Below are positions 8,577 to 17,476 of a stretch of DNA of 64,000 nucleotides, piece after piece. Made by a program: the position numbers and the translations under genes. How positions within the stretch are numbered: the first letter of the stretch is position 1; every line of letters starts with the position of its first letter. The DNA is taken from NCBI RefSeq assembly GCF_008764245.1, contig NZ_VTQV01000014.1, forward strand, positions 1 to 64,000, in the 5' to 3' direction. This DNA comes from Bacillus subtilis. GTDB taxonomy: Bacteria > Bacillota > Bacilli > Bacillales > Bacillaceae_C. The notes under the pieces are model-generated. The model saw only the letters and a list, made by a program, of their open reading frames with translations. It did not search any database and was not told where the DNA came from.

Positions 8577-9704
8577 ATGATAAAATTTGAAAATGTAAAA
8601 AAGCAATATAAAGATGGCTTTGTAGCAATTAAAAATATTAATCTAGAGGTTGAAAAGGGAGAACTGGTCACATTAATTGGACCGAGTGGTTGTGGAAAAA
8701 CGACTACAATGAGAATGATCAATCGGTTAACGGAGCCTTCTGCGGGCAAAATATTGATTAACGGGGAAGATACTGCGAAAGCTGATCCAGTTGAATTACG
8801 CAGAAATATTGGTTATGTGATTCAACAGATTGGTTTGTTCCCCCATATGACGATTGAGCAAAACATCTCCCTTGTGCCGAAGTTGAAAAAGGCAGATGTG
8901 GAAAAAACGAAAAAACGAGTGGATGAATTATTAGATCTTGTTGGCTTAGATCCCTCTACCTTTAAAAAACGCTATCCCTCTGAATTAAGTGGCGGACAGC
9001 AACAGAGGATTGGTGTCATTCGGGCTTTAGCGGCGGAACCGGATATCATATTGATGGATGAACCATTTAGTGCGTTGGATCCGATTAGTCGTGAGCAGCT
9101 TCAAGACGATATTGTTAATCTTCAAGAAGAAATTCAAAAGACGATTGTCTTTGTAACACATGATATGGACGAGGCAATTAAAATTGCCAATCGAATTGTT
9201 ATTATGAAAGATGGAGAAGTTGTTCAAGTAGATACCCCAGAGAGAATCCTGAGGCGTCCAGCCAATGATTTTGTCAAAGGATTTATTGGAGAAGAACGCC
9301 TAAACCAAGAAATCAAGTTGCCGACAGCAGGTGATATGATGTATACAGAAGTTGTGACTGCTTCACCAAAACGAGGACTTGCTTCCGCTCTTCATATAAT
9401 GAGAGAAAAACGAGTGGATAATTTATTTATAACAGGTAAAGACAAACAATTTTATGGGGTGGCAACACTTGACTCTTTAAAAGAAAATTATCGAAATGAA
9501 GATTTAATTGTCTCCGATATTATGAAGACAAATGTCAAAACATTAACGTCTGATGCGATTCTAACAGATGTAGCGGAAATATTTACCGAGAGTCATTCGA
9601 GTGCTATTCCGGTAGTAGATAATGGGAAGTTGGTTGGACTTGTCACAAGATCAAGTATGATACGTGGTTTAGCCGATATGAACGGAAATGGAGGGGATGA
9701 CTGA
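8577..9704 (+). CDS. opuCA: Osmoprotectant ABC transporter ATPase with CBS domains
   Basis: 375 residues from the ATG with GGAGGAC upstream. Residues 1-240 are an ABC ATPase: Walker A GPSGCGKTT, Q-loop, signature LSGGQQQRIG, Walker B ILMDEPFSALD and H-loop THDMDEA. Residues about 250-370 are two CBS repeats, which in OpuCA-type ATPases sense ionic strength or nucleotides and gate transport. The gene is 55 bases after the second binding protein, and its stop shares a base with the permease start (TGATG). Confidence 0.92.
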   Translation: MIKFENVKKQYKDGFVAIKNINLEVEKGELVTLIGPSGCGKTTTMRMINRLTEPSAGKILINGEDTAKADPVELRRNIGYVIQQIGLFPHMTIEQNISLVPKLKKADVEKTKKRVDELLDLVGLDPSTFKKRYPSELSGGQQQRIGVIRALAAEPDIILMDEPFSALDPISREQLQDDIVNLQEEIQKTIVFVTHDMDEAIKIANRIVIMKDGEVVQVDTPERILRRPANDFVKGFIGEERLNQEIKLPTAGDMMYTEVVTASPKRGLASALHIMREKRVDNLFITGKDKQFYGVATLDSLKENYRNEDLIVSDIMKTNVKTLTSDAILTDVAEIFTESHSSAIPVVDNGKLVGLVTRSSMIRGLADMNGNGGDD

Positions 9705-10339
9705 TGGAACTAATCGAAACATTTATTAAAAGAAAAGATGCCATCTGGGTTGCCTTTCAAGAACATCTATTTTTGGCTGGGGTTGCAATGATTATTGCCA
9801 TCGCCATCGCCGTGCCACTCGGCATTGTCTTGACAAGAAATAAAAAGGTGGCTGAGTTTGTGATAGGGATAGCGGCCGTTATTCAAACCGTTCCCAGCTT
9901 AGCATTGCTAGGCTTCATGCTCCCATTATTCGGAATCGGCAAAGTCCCTGCTGTTATTGCCCTAACGCTATATGCCCTTCTACCAATCCTCAGAAACACC
10001 TATACCGGGATTATCGGTGTCGATAAGTCCTTGGTTGATGCCGGAAAAGGAATGGGAATGACATCCAGGCAGATTTTATTTATGGTAGAGCTGCCATTGA
10101 CCTTGCCCATTTTGATGGCGGGGATTCGGACAGCGACAGTATTAACGATTGGAGTAGCAGCCTTAGCAACCTTTATTGGGGCAGGTGGTCTAGGTGATTT
10201 AATTATCCGCGGATTGAATGTAATGGATAAAAACCTCATTTTATCTGGAGCCATCCCGGCAGCTATTCTAGCGATCGTCTTTGATTTCCTCTTGAAAAAG
10301 CTGGAAGACAAGGTGACACCAAAAGGGTTGAAATCATAA
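9704..10339 (+). CDS. opuCB: Osmoprotectant ABC transporter permease
   Basis: 211 residues with about six membrane helices and the binding-protein-dependent permease motif, DAGKGMGMTSRQILFMVELP being the EAA-loop equivalent that contacts the ATPase. It resembles OpuCB. The family usually has two permease genes around the binding protein (CB and CD), but only one is present here, so the channel may be a homodimer. It is translationally coupled to the ATPase gene and followed by a terminator. Confidence 0.88.
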   Translation: MELIETFIKRKDAIWVAFQEHLFLAGVAMIIAIAIAVPLGIVLTRNKKVAEFVIGIAAVIQTVPSLALLGFMLPLFGIGKVPAVIALTLYALLPILRNTYTGIIGVDKSLVDAGKGMGMTSRQILFMVELPLTLPILMAGIRTATVLTIGVAALATFIGAGGLGDLIIRGLNVMDKNLILSGAIPAAILAIVFDFLLKKLEDKVTPKGLKS

Positions 10340-10343
10340 TGAA

Positions 10344-10381
10344 GCAGGCAGGGTCTAGCGAGGAGATCCTGCCTTATTTTT
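10344..10381 (+). terminator. Terminator of the osmoprotectant transporter operon
   Basis: An AGGCAGG/CCTGCCT stem with a T-rich tail, directly after the permease stop codon. Confidence 0.85.
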
Positions 10382-10483
10382 GTTCCTAAAAGCTTCTGCG
10401 AATAGTGTGTAAAGTGCTTTGAAGCTAGGTGGAAAAAACCGTTCCCCTTAGTTCGTTGTAAACACCCAAAGTTAGGAAAAGTT

Positions 10484-10640
10484 CCTTGAACTGGTCACAT
10501 AGCGGCGCTCTATATGCCCGTTTTGCTCGGGAACACTTTGGATCGGTCATATAACCAGTTCTATAGAGCCCAAAATGGTGAGGCATCACAAAATCGGTCA
10601 TATTGGATTGTTGGTGGATCCTGAAGTTAGGCTATATAGC
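10484..10640. repeat. Degenerate intergenic repeats with a GGTCAYAT core
   Basis: GGTCACAT near 10496, GGTCATAT near 10547 and GGTCATAT near 10599 recur about every 52 bases. They are accompanied by TATAGCGG or CTATAGAG segments. The copies are diverged and have no coding potential. They fill most of the gap between the permease terminator and the 3' end of the SGNH hydrolase gene. Confidence 0.35.
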
Positions 10641-10669
10641 GGAGCTTTAGTGTTCTCAAACTTCCATAG

Positions 10670-11773
10670 CTACTTGCTTACGATTTTTTGTAAGATCGGG
10701 GTCAGTTTCTCCGCTATGCTCATAAAACCTAAGTCAGTGGCATGGGAGCCATCGACCGTTTTTTCATGGCCATTTTCACCTAAAAGGTCGGTTCCATCAT
10801 AAAAATAAAGCCGCTGATCGCCCGCTTCTTGTAATTGCTGAATCAGTTGCTTTTGGAAGGAAAGGCGCTCTAATCGATCTTCCCGTAAGGCTGGGTTCAC
10901 AATTTCATGGGCATATGGATATTTGGAAATCACCAAAATAGGGACCTCTGCATGAACCTCCCGATAAAGTTGGATAAACCTTGGCAAAGTTTCTTTATAT
11001 AAAGCCGTACTGACACAGTTTGGCTCATAATCCAATACAAGGCAAGCGGGGTCCTCTATTTCCCGAATGAGTTTAGCCATATTGGCTTCTCCCTTGCCAT
11101 TTCCTGAGAATCCGAGATTAATAATCTCTCTGTTCAATGTCCTACTTAATATATTGGTATACGCCATACCTGGTCGAGAGGCACAGCCCCCTTGAAGAAT
11201 GGAGGTTCCGTAAAAAATCAATCTCTTTTCACTTGGATATGGTGGGGGAGGTTGGATGGCTGATCCAGCTTGAAGGCCAATCCACAATTCCTTCACCCCT
11301 TGATAGAGCGGGAAATTTAAAGTAATCAGAACTGAGTCCTCTTCTTGCCTTTCGAATAAGGTTACTTCATATTGCTCTTGAGTATGATCATATTTTGTCA
11401 CTCCTGCAAAACGTTGTTCCCCTGGTTCTCCTATATAACAGTCAAATCCACATTGTCCAGTGGCTGGCATATGAAACATATTGGCTTTTCCTTGTAATCT
11501 AACCTTTACTGCTAACTTTTTGGAATTGGTCCGAAAGCGTACCTGGCCCCCAGCTGTACAATTAGCTAAAATATCGACAGCCTCCGTCACTTCGTATTTA
11601 GGCTGCAATGGTAATCTCCGAAATATTTCTTCCTCCTTAAACCAAGCGAAACCATTAATCTCAAATGGAGACTGTTTCGGATTATGCCATTGTAGGGAAT
11701 CCCCAGTTACTGTATTGGCTTTCATGTGTTTGTCTAATTTTTCGACTTGAATAAGCGGTTTATTTCTGCTCAT
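10670..11773 (-). CDS. SGNH/GDSL hydrolase, two-domain esterase
   Basis: 367 residues without a signal peptide. An N-terminal beta-sandwich domain (residues about 20-175) precedes an SGNH hydrolase domain. Catalytic blocks are visible: the Ser in YGTSILQGGC, the Gly in GFSGNGKGE, the Asn in DYEPN and the Asp-x2-His in DGSHATDLGF. The GSHATDLGF block is typical of the GDSL_3 group, which includes esterases removing acyl groups from sugars. It is divergent from the sugar transporter operon that starts at 12153, so deacetylation of imported glycans is a reasonable inference. The start is the ATG preceded by GAGGGAG. Confidence 0.8.
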   Translation of the reverse strand: MSRNKPLIQVEKLDKHMKANTVTGDSLQWHNPKQSPFEINGFAWFKEEEIFRRLPLQPKYEVTEAVDILANCTAGGQVRFRTNSKKLAVKVRLQGKANMFHMPATGQCGFDCYIGEPGEQRFAGVTKYDHTQEQYEVTLFERQEEDSVLITLNFPLYQGVKELWIGLQAGSAIQPPPPYPSEKRLIFYGTSILQGGCASRPGMAYTNILSRTLNREIINLGFSGNGKGEANMAKLIREIEDPACLVLDYEPNCVSTALYKETLPRFIQLYREVHAEVPILVISKYPYAHEIVNPALREDRLERLSFQKQLIQQLQEAGDQRLYFYDGTDLLGENGHEKTVDGSHATDLGFMSIAEKLTPILQKIVSK

Positions 11774-11935
11774 TTATCTCCCTCTATTCGTGTAAAAATG
11801 ACGTTGTTTAAAATATTCTGTGTGGACTGGAAAACTCCTGCTCTTCTTATAGGATTGAAACAATAGCTGATATTTTAATGAAAGAGGAAGGAGGTATTCT
11901 AAAGAGGGAGAAGTGGTGATTTTGAAAATAGGCAC

Positions 11936-11963
11936 TTTACAAAAAACAGAAAGATGGTAAAAT
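11936..11963 (+). promoter_or_regulatory. Promoter of the first sugar ABC operon
   Basis: TTTACA (11936-11941) and TAAAAT (11958-11963) are 16 bases apart, 190 bases before the permease start. The 5' leader holds an attenuator-like hairpin and a cre-like site. Confidence 0.55.
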
Positions 11964-11992
11964 GGAGATAAATTCCATAAATAATAATAAAA

Positions 11993-12019
11993 AAGGAGGA
12001 ACGTTCCACCTTATTTTTT
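11993..12019 (+). terminator. Leader hairpin with T-tract, possible attenuator
   Basis: AAGGAGGA and TCCACCTT pair around an ACGT loop, followed by TTTTTT. It lies between the predicted promoter and the permease gene, so it would act as an attenuator rather than an end-of-gene terminator. Confidence 0.5.
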
Positions 12020-12029
12020 AATGAAATTT

Positions 12030-12044
12030 AGAAATCGCTTACAA
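12030..12044 (+). promoter_or_regulatory. Catabolite-responsive element (cre), CcpA site
   Basis: Read on the minus strand the site is TTGTAAGCGATTTCT, matching 14 of 15 positions of the cre consensus WTGNAARCGNWWWCA. Its place downstream of the promoter would let CcpA block elongation when preferred sugars are present. Confidence 0.55.
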
Positions 12045-12152
12045 AATCCTTTGTTGTTTTTCCATAGGGGAATGAGAGAAAGACAGTACTCTTTAATCAT
12101 TTATAGGGAACCACAGTGATCTCAATTTATAGAGAAGGGGGATTCTATTGCA

Positions 12153-13109
12153 ATGAAAAATGAAATCGTACCTGACGTACCGATACAAAGAAATATAAGT
12201 AAAATGAAACAATTTAGACTTCGATTATGGAAAGATCGTCATTTACTCCTTCTTTTGTTGCCGGGGTTGCTTTATTTTATCGTTTACAAGTATGCCCCGA
12301 TGTTTGGGATTGTTTTAGCCTTTAAAGATTTTAATCCTTTTGTCGGTTTTCTTGAGAGTGATTGGGTAGGGCTTAAGCATTTTAAAACCATCTTTGCAGA
12401 CGATGAAGTTTTAAGGGTAATTTGGAATACATTAGCCTTATCTTTTCTACAAATTTTATTCGTATTTCCCGTGCCGATAGTTATTGCATTAATGCTAAAT
12501 GAAGTTCGAAATCAAGCCTATAAGCGAGTGATTCAGTCGATTGTCTATTTGCCACATTTTCTTTCATGGGTAGTTGTCATAAGTATTGTATTTATCTTCT
12601 TAAAAAGTAATGGTCTCGTAAATAGTCTTATTCAGGAACTCTTTGGGATCGGTCCGTTTAGTTTTTTATCAGATCCAGGCTTTTTTAGGCCATTGGTTAT
12701 TCTTGAAGTGATTTGGAAGGAATCGGGTTGGAGCACGATTATTTTACTGGCTGCCGTGGCCGGTGTTAGTCCCGAACTTTATGAAGCAGCAATAATGGAT
12801 GGGGCTAGTCGTTGGAGAAGGATTTGGCATGTAACCTTACCAGCAATACGAAATGTCATTATTATTTTACTCATATTGAGGATTGGAAATGTCATGGATA
12901 GTGGATTTGAACAAATCTTCCTCATGTTAAATTCCTTTAATATGGAGATTGGGAATGTGTTAGATACATTTGTTTATTTTAAAGGAATTCAACAAGCTGA
13001 TTTTAGTTTCTCCACAGCTGTCGGTTTGTTTAAAGGAGTAGTAGGCTTAATACTGGTTGTGTTGGCCAATACGATCGCAAAGAGATTCGGAGAAGATTCT
13101 TTATATTAA
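12153..13109 (+). CDS. Sugar ABC transporter permease, LplB/YteP-like
   Basis: 318 residues with six predicted membrane helices and the EAA loop EAAIMDGASRWRRIW, which docks the ATPase. It belongs to the CUT1-type permeases for oligosaccharides and pairs with the next gene. No ATPase is encoded anywhere in the island, so a shared multi-sugar ATPase of the MsmX type encoded elsewhere is expected. GAAGGGGGA lies about 11 bases before the ATG. Confidence 0.88.
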   Translation: MKNEIVPDVPIQRNISKMKQFRLRLWKDRHLLLLLLPGLLYFIVYKYAPMFGIVLAFKDFNPFVGFLESDWVGLKHFKTIFADDEVLRVIWNTLALSFLQILFVFPVPIVIALMLNEVRNQAYKRVIQSIVYLPHFLSWVVVISIVFIFLKSNGLVNSLIQELFGIGPFSFLSDPGFFRPLVILEVIWKESGWSTIILLAAVAGVSPELYEAAIMDGASRWRRIWHVTLPAIRNVIIILLILRIGNVMDSGFEQIFLMLNSFNMEIGNVLDTFVYFKGIQQADFSFSTAVGLFKGVVGLILVVLANTIAKRFGEDSLY

Positions 13110-13129
13110 CCGGTACAGGAGTGTTATAA

Positions 13130-14008
13130 ATGAAGATTCATAGAACAAAAGGAGAGCGAATATTTGAAATTGTTAACGCCGTTGTCTTGGCTTTAATCGC
13201 GGCAACCATGTTATTTCCGATGTTTTACATCTTTGTTGTGTCTTTTTCTTCAATGAAAGATGTCATGCAAAGTGATTTGTTGCTATGGCCGAAAGAATGG
13301 GTAACAGATGCTTATCGATATATTTTAAGTTCTGATTCGTTTCTGCGGTCCATTGTCGTGACCATCTTTGTGACGGTTATAGGCACTCTTGTGAACTTAT
13401 TATTTACCTCTACTATGGCTTTTTCTCTTTCAAGACCTATTATTGGACAACGATTTTTCATGTTCATGGTCTTATTTAGCTTTCTATTCAGCGCCGGGAT
13501 GATCCCTACTTATCTAGTGGTGAAAGAAACAAAGTTACTCGATTCACTCTGGGCATTAATCCTTCCTGTTGCGATTAGTCCATTTAATTTAATCGTGATG
13601 AGGCAATTTTTTAAGAGTATACCAGAAGAATTAAATGAGGCGGCCATTTTGGATGGGGCCACATATCTGCAAATTTATCGTCGCATTATTCTTCCATTGT
13701 CCAAGCCGGCTTTAGCCGCTTTCGGATTGTTTTATGCGGTGAGCCATTGGAATACCTATTTCACTGGCATTCTCTATTTAAATGATCCGGCAAAATGGCC
13801 AGTACAGGTTGTCTTACGTCAAATTGTGATCGTCAATAAGCCTGATGCGGCATTAGGCACGAGCCAGATGTTAACAGAACTGCAACCACCACCTGATACC
13901 GTACAAATGGCAGCTATTTTACTGGCAACGTTACCGATTTTAGTCGTCTACCCATTCTTACAAAAGCATTTTGCTAAGGGGGTGATGTTGGGATCTATCA
14001 AAGGTTAG
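13130..14008 (+). CDS. Sugar ABC transporter permease, YtcP-like
   Basis: 292 residues with six predicted membrane helices and the EAA loop NEAAILDGATYLQIYRRI. It is the second half of the permease heterodimer with the preceding gene, 20 bases away. The C-terminus FAKGVMLGSIKG is typical of the YtcP/LplC group. The substrate is probably the same oligosaccharide bound by the lipoprotein encoded next. Confidence 0.88.
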   Translation: MKIHRTKGERIFEIVNAVVLALIAATMLFPMFYIFVVSFSSMKDVMQSDLLLWPKEWVTDAYRYILSSDSFLRSIVVTIFVTVIGTLVNLLFTSTMAFSLSRPIIGQRFFMFMVLFSFLFSAGMIPTYLVVKETKLLDSLWALILPVAISPFNLIVMRQFFKSIPEELNEAAILDGATYLQIYRRIILPLSKPALAAFGLFYAVSHWNTYFTGILYLNDPAKWPVQVVLRQIVIVNKPDAALGTSQMLTELQPPPDTVQMAAILLATLPILVVYPFLQKHFAKGVMLGSIKG

Positions 14009-14089
14009 ATGATAAGAGTTTATGCGACGGTTCGCCTCACGGTCATTTGCAAGCTCAATTGGAAATAAAATTTGAAATGGGGTCAAAAA

Positions 14090-15676
14090 ATGCGTAGGAT
14101 GAAATATTTATTCATGTTTACGACTATAGCTAGTTTGTTATTTTTTGCTATTGGCTGTTCCTCTGATAAAGGGGGCACCAATGCGGACGGCGGTCAAAAA
14201 AGTAAAGACAACGGCCAAAGTGAACAAAATGAAACTCACCAAATTAAGGCAATCGGCTATACCTGGAGCGAACCTCCCGCAAAGGACGGCGAGGGCCTAA
14301 AAATGCTTAATGACAAGTTAAATATAAATTATGATATGCAGTTTGTACCCGAAAGTGAATATAATGAAAAGCTATCAGCAGTCATGGCGTCTGGTGATAT
14401 TCCTGATATGATTGCTTTTCGTTCACAAGGACCTACACGATTAAATTATTATAAATTTGCAAAGCAAGGGGCCTTTATGCCACTGGATGATTATATTGAT
14501 GATCTTGAATACAAAGACTATATTCCGACTCACGTTTGGGAAGCAATGAAGGTAGATGGGAAGGTTTATGGTATACCAACCTATTATCCGGCTTACACAT
14601 TGACACCAATGATTCGTAAGGATTGGTTAGACAATTTAGGATTAGAAGTTCCAACTAATTTTGAGGAATTAAAAGAGGTGGCTTTGGCATTCACGAATGA
14701 TGATCCAGACGGAAATGGAAAGAAGGATACTTACGGATTAGTGCTTGGATCAGGTTTAAGCCCAGATTATTCTTTCGGTGCTTATTACAGCGGATCTTGG
14801 TATCATAAGAACGATGAAGGACAGTATATCCCGGGTCTTATTTCAGAGGAACGTAAAGAAATTGTGGAAATGCTTCATGACCTATATGCAGACGGGGCGG
14901 TTACACCAGATTTTGCTTTAATGAGCCATGATGATACAAATAAAGAATTTTATTCTGGAAAAGCGGGAATATATTATGGAACTCAATATGGTATGTCAGA
15001 CGCCAATATGGAAACTTTGGTCGAAATCAATCCAGAGGCTGAAGTGGTGCCAATTCCTCCATTTAAAGCACCTGATGGCTCGGAAGGCTATCCATTTGAA
15101 ATCGGTTATCTTGGTCTAGTTGCTTTTTCTAAAGCGAATGAAGGAGATACAGCCAAAATTGAAAAAATGCTGGAGATTCTTCGATTAGGTAAGCAATTTA
15201 TTCCTTGGGAGGAAAGAAATCCGGATAATGAAGATTTCGATTGGTTAAATGGTCTCGAGGGAAAAGGGTATGAGATGGAGGATGGCAAAGCAAAGACAAT
15301 TGACAAGAATAATCAACCGAAGTCCTATTTGATTGATGCACGTGGATGGCCGGAAACACCTGCAGCAGCAGAAGATTGGAATTCTTATAAAACGCCTCAG
15401 CTAATTGATCTGGTTAAGAAGTATTCTGAAATGCATGAAGGGATTCAACATTACGCTGATCCGACAGCAGGCCTTATTTCCGAGACAGATATGAATAAGG
15501 GAGCAGATCTTTCGCAAATCTTAACCAATGCTCAATCAAAAATGATTGGCGGAGATATGCCCATTTCCGATTGGGACAAAATGGTAGAGGAGTATTTGCG
15601 TAAAGGCGGTCAAGAAGTAATTGACGAGTATAACGAAGCAATCAAGGAGAACAGCCGAGAAGGAATTTGGGAATAA
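14090..15676 (+). CDS. Sugar-binding lipoprotein (LipO/YtcQ-like)
   Basis: 528 residues. The lipoprotein signal begins MRRMKYLFMF and ends in AIGC; the Cys is the lipidation site. The rest is a family 1 extracellular solute-binding fold of the large LipO/YtcQ type, with a NDDPDGNGKKDTYGL calcium-loop-like segment common in these proteins. The ATG at 14090 was preferred to the TTG at 14072, which lacks a good ribosome binding site. It delivers an oligosaccharide to the two permeases encoded just upstream. Confidence 0.85.
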   Translation: MRRMKYLFMFTTIASLLFFAIGCSSDKGGTNADGGQKSKDNGQSEQNETHQIKAIGYTWSEPPAKDGEGLKMLNDKLNINYDMQFVPESEYNEKLSAVMASGDIPDMIAFRSQGPTRLNYYKFAKQGAFMPLDDYIDDLEYKDYIPTHVWEAMKVDGKVYGIPTYYPAYTLTPMIRKDWLDNLGLEVPTNFEELKEVALAFTNDDPDGNGKKDTYGLVLGSGLSPDYSFGAYYSGSWYHKNDEGQYIPGLISEERKEIVEMLHDLYADGAVTPDFALMSHDDTNKEFYSGKAGIYYGTQYGMSDANMETLVEINPEAEVVPIPPFKAPDGSEGYPFEIGYLGLVAFSKANEGDTAKIEKMLEILRLGKQFIPWEERNPDNEDFDWLNGLEGKGYEMEDGKAKTIDKNNQPKSYLIDARGWPETPAAAEDWNSYKTPQLIDLVKKYSEMHEGIQHYADPTAGLISETDMNKGADLSQILTNAQSKMIGGDMPISDWDKMVEEYLRKGGQEVIDEYNEAIKENSREGIWE

Positions 15677-15720
15677 GATGAATTCTCATCTATTTGCTAA
15701 GTAACTTCATGGAAAAATCC

Positions 15721-15780
15721 TTAAGATTCAATAAGAGTACTGTATAATTATAAGCTGTAGAGGAATAAACTTTACAGCTT
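15721..15780 (+). promoter_or_regulatory. Promoter and leader hairpin before nanE
   Basis: TTAAGA (15721-15726) and TATAAT (15743-15748) are 16 bases apart. At the expected transcription start lies AAGCTGTA (15752-15759) with its exact inverted partner TACAGCTT (15773-15780). The inverted repeat could be an operator or a leader hairpin, and may also end transcription from the preceding operon. Confidence 0.5.
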
Positions 15781-15821
15781 CTTTCATTACTAAGGCAGAG
15801 AGTTCCGGGAGGGAAATATTT

Positions 15822-16514
15822 ATGAATAGAATAGAACTACTACAGAAGATTAAGGGAAAGCTCATCGTTTCATGTCAAGCTCTTCCCGGAGAGCCTTTAT
15901 ATGGTTCAGAGTTTATGGCGAGAATGGCGATTGCCGCTGAAATGGGTGGAGCGGTAGCGATTAGGGCCAATACAGTACCCGATATTCAAGCGATCAAACA
16001 GGCGACACAATTGCCTATCATTGGCTTGATTAAACAGCATTATTCCGATTCCCCTGTTTATATTACGCCTACTTATAAGGAAGTTCAGGCCTTAATAGAT
16101 GTTGGGGCAAATATCATTGCATTGGATGCAACCCAACAAACGCGCCCTGATCATATTGAGCTGAAAGAATTAATTCAGTATATCAGAAAGAAAAGCGAAT
16201 GTCTGATCATGGGGGATATCTCCACCTTTGAAGAAGGGATTTATGCTAGTGAGTGTGGGGTCGATTTGATATCTACTACGTTATCTAGTTATACAGATTA
16301 TACAAAAGATCGGGAAATTCCTGATTTTCCGTTGCTTGAATCACTTGCGATAGAATTAAAGGGTACTCCGATTATAGCGGAAGGAAATATTAAGACTCCT
16401 GAGGAAGCAGCAAGAGCTCTTCGACTAGGTGCATATGCCGTTGTGGTTGGATCCGCTATTACAAGGCCACAGCTCATTACTGCAGACTTTGCCCAAGCGA
16501 TTAAACAGACATAA
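15822..16514 (+). CDS. nanE: N-acetylmannosamine-6-phosphate 2-epimerase
   Basis: 230 residues, the usual family length. It is a TIM barrel that converts ManNAc-6-P to GlcNAc-6-P. Family segments are GAVAIRANTVPDIQAIK, PIIGLIKQ, TPTYKEVQALIDVGANIIALDATQQ, MGDISTFEEG and GTPIIAEGNIKTPEEA. GGGAGGG lies upstream of the ATG. Its presence implies that the imported glycan contains N-acetylmannosamine. The phosphorylation step could come from the ROK kinase at 26664-27593. Genes for GlcNAc-6-P deacetylase and deaminase are not in this window. Confidence 0.92.
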   Translation: MNRIELLQKIKGKLIVSCQALPGEPLYGSEFMARMAIAAEMGGAVAIRANTVPDIQAIKQATQLPIIGLIKQHYSDSPVYITPTYKEVQALIDVGANIIALDATQQTRPDHIELKELIQYIRKKSECLIMGDISTFEEGIYASECGVDLISTTLSSYTDYTKDREIPDFPLLESLAIELKGTPIIAEGNIKTPEEAARALRLGAYAVVVGSAITRPQLITADFAQAIKQT

Positions 16515-16541
16515 ACAAAACATATAGAAAGAGAGATTACC

Positions 16542-17402
16542 TTGAATAAAACACCCCAATCTATTCACCCAGAAGTCATGATTACAAGTATCTACAATTC
16601 TTTAACAAAATCAGAACAGAAAGTAGCAGATGTGCTAAAGACCCACATGAATGAATCGGTGTACTGGTCTGTATCCGATTTAGCCGAATATGCCGATGTT
16701 GGAGAGACAACAGTCATTCGCTTTTGTAGAAAATTGGGATATAGAGGTTATCAAGATTTTAAACTCGCAGTTGCCCAGAATAAGGTGGATACCAATAGCC
16801 AGGAATTTGGCGAAATTACAGAATCGGATAGTTTAGAGACATTGGCTCAAAAGATAACCGCTGAAAATATGACAACCATCCAAAATACATTGAAAACCAT
16901 TCAAACGAGAGATCTGGAACAGGCGGGAAAGGAAATCATCCATTCTAATAAATTATATTTGTTTGGGGTTGGAGCCTCTGGTTTTATGGCACAGCAAGCA
17001 CAATATCGATTCATGAGACTAGGGTTAAATGCAGAATCAGCAACAGACTCCCATATTATTGCTATGAATTGCGCGGTCGCAACAAAAGGAGATGTGGTTA
17101 TCGGCATCTCCACGTCGGGGAGTACGAAAGATATAGTGGATGCTTTGGAAATCGCTAAACATAATGGTGCTTTTATTATTTGTATTACGAAGCATTTAAA
17201 ATCACCGATTACAAAATGCGGCGACATTGTATTATTAACCTCAACGAAAGAAAGCCCATTACATGGTGGAGCTTTCTCATCATCCATTTCGCAGATGCAT
17301 GTCTTGGATATACTAACAAAGTATATTGAAATTCAGGAGAAAGAACGTTCTTTGAATGCTTTAAAAATAACGGCAAAAGCAGTGTCGAACAAACTGTATT
17401 AG
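16542..17402 (+). CDS. MurR/RpiR-family transcriptional regulator
   Basis: 286 residues from a TTG start, 27 bases after nanE. An N-terminal helix-turn-helix (DLAEYADVGETTVIRFCRKLGYRGYQ, split here only for description) precedes a SIS phosphosugar-binding domain with VGASGFMAQQA and ISTSGSTKDIVDAL. Members of the family sense sugar phosphates such as MurNAc-6-P or GlcNAc-6-P. It is a candidate for binding the palindromes at 31991-32006 and 35566-35581, though this is inference. Confidence 0.88.
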   Translation: MNKTPQSIHPEVMITSIYNSLTKSEQKVADVLKTHMNESVYWSVSDLAEYADVGETTVIRFCRKLGYRGYQDFKLAVAQNKVDTNSQEFGEITESDSLETLAQKITAENMTTIQNTLKTIQTRDLEQAGKEIIHSNKLYLFGVGASGFMAQQAQYRFMRLGLNAESATDSHIIAMNCAVATKGDVVIGISTSGSTKDIVDALEIAKHNGAFIICITKHLKSPITKCGDIVLLTSTKESPLHGGAFSSSISQMHVLDILTKYIEIQEKERSLNALKITAKAVSNKLY

Positions 17403-17476
17403 GGATGGTTTATCTAAGGTATAAACATTTTTTGGTGTTTTATTGCAGGACTGGTAATACACTTGGAGGGATGAAA

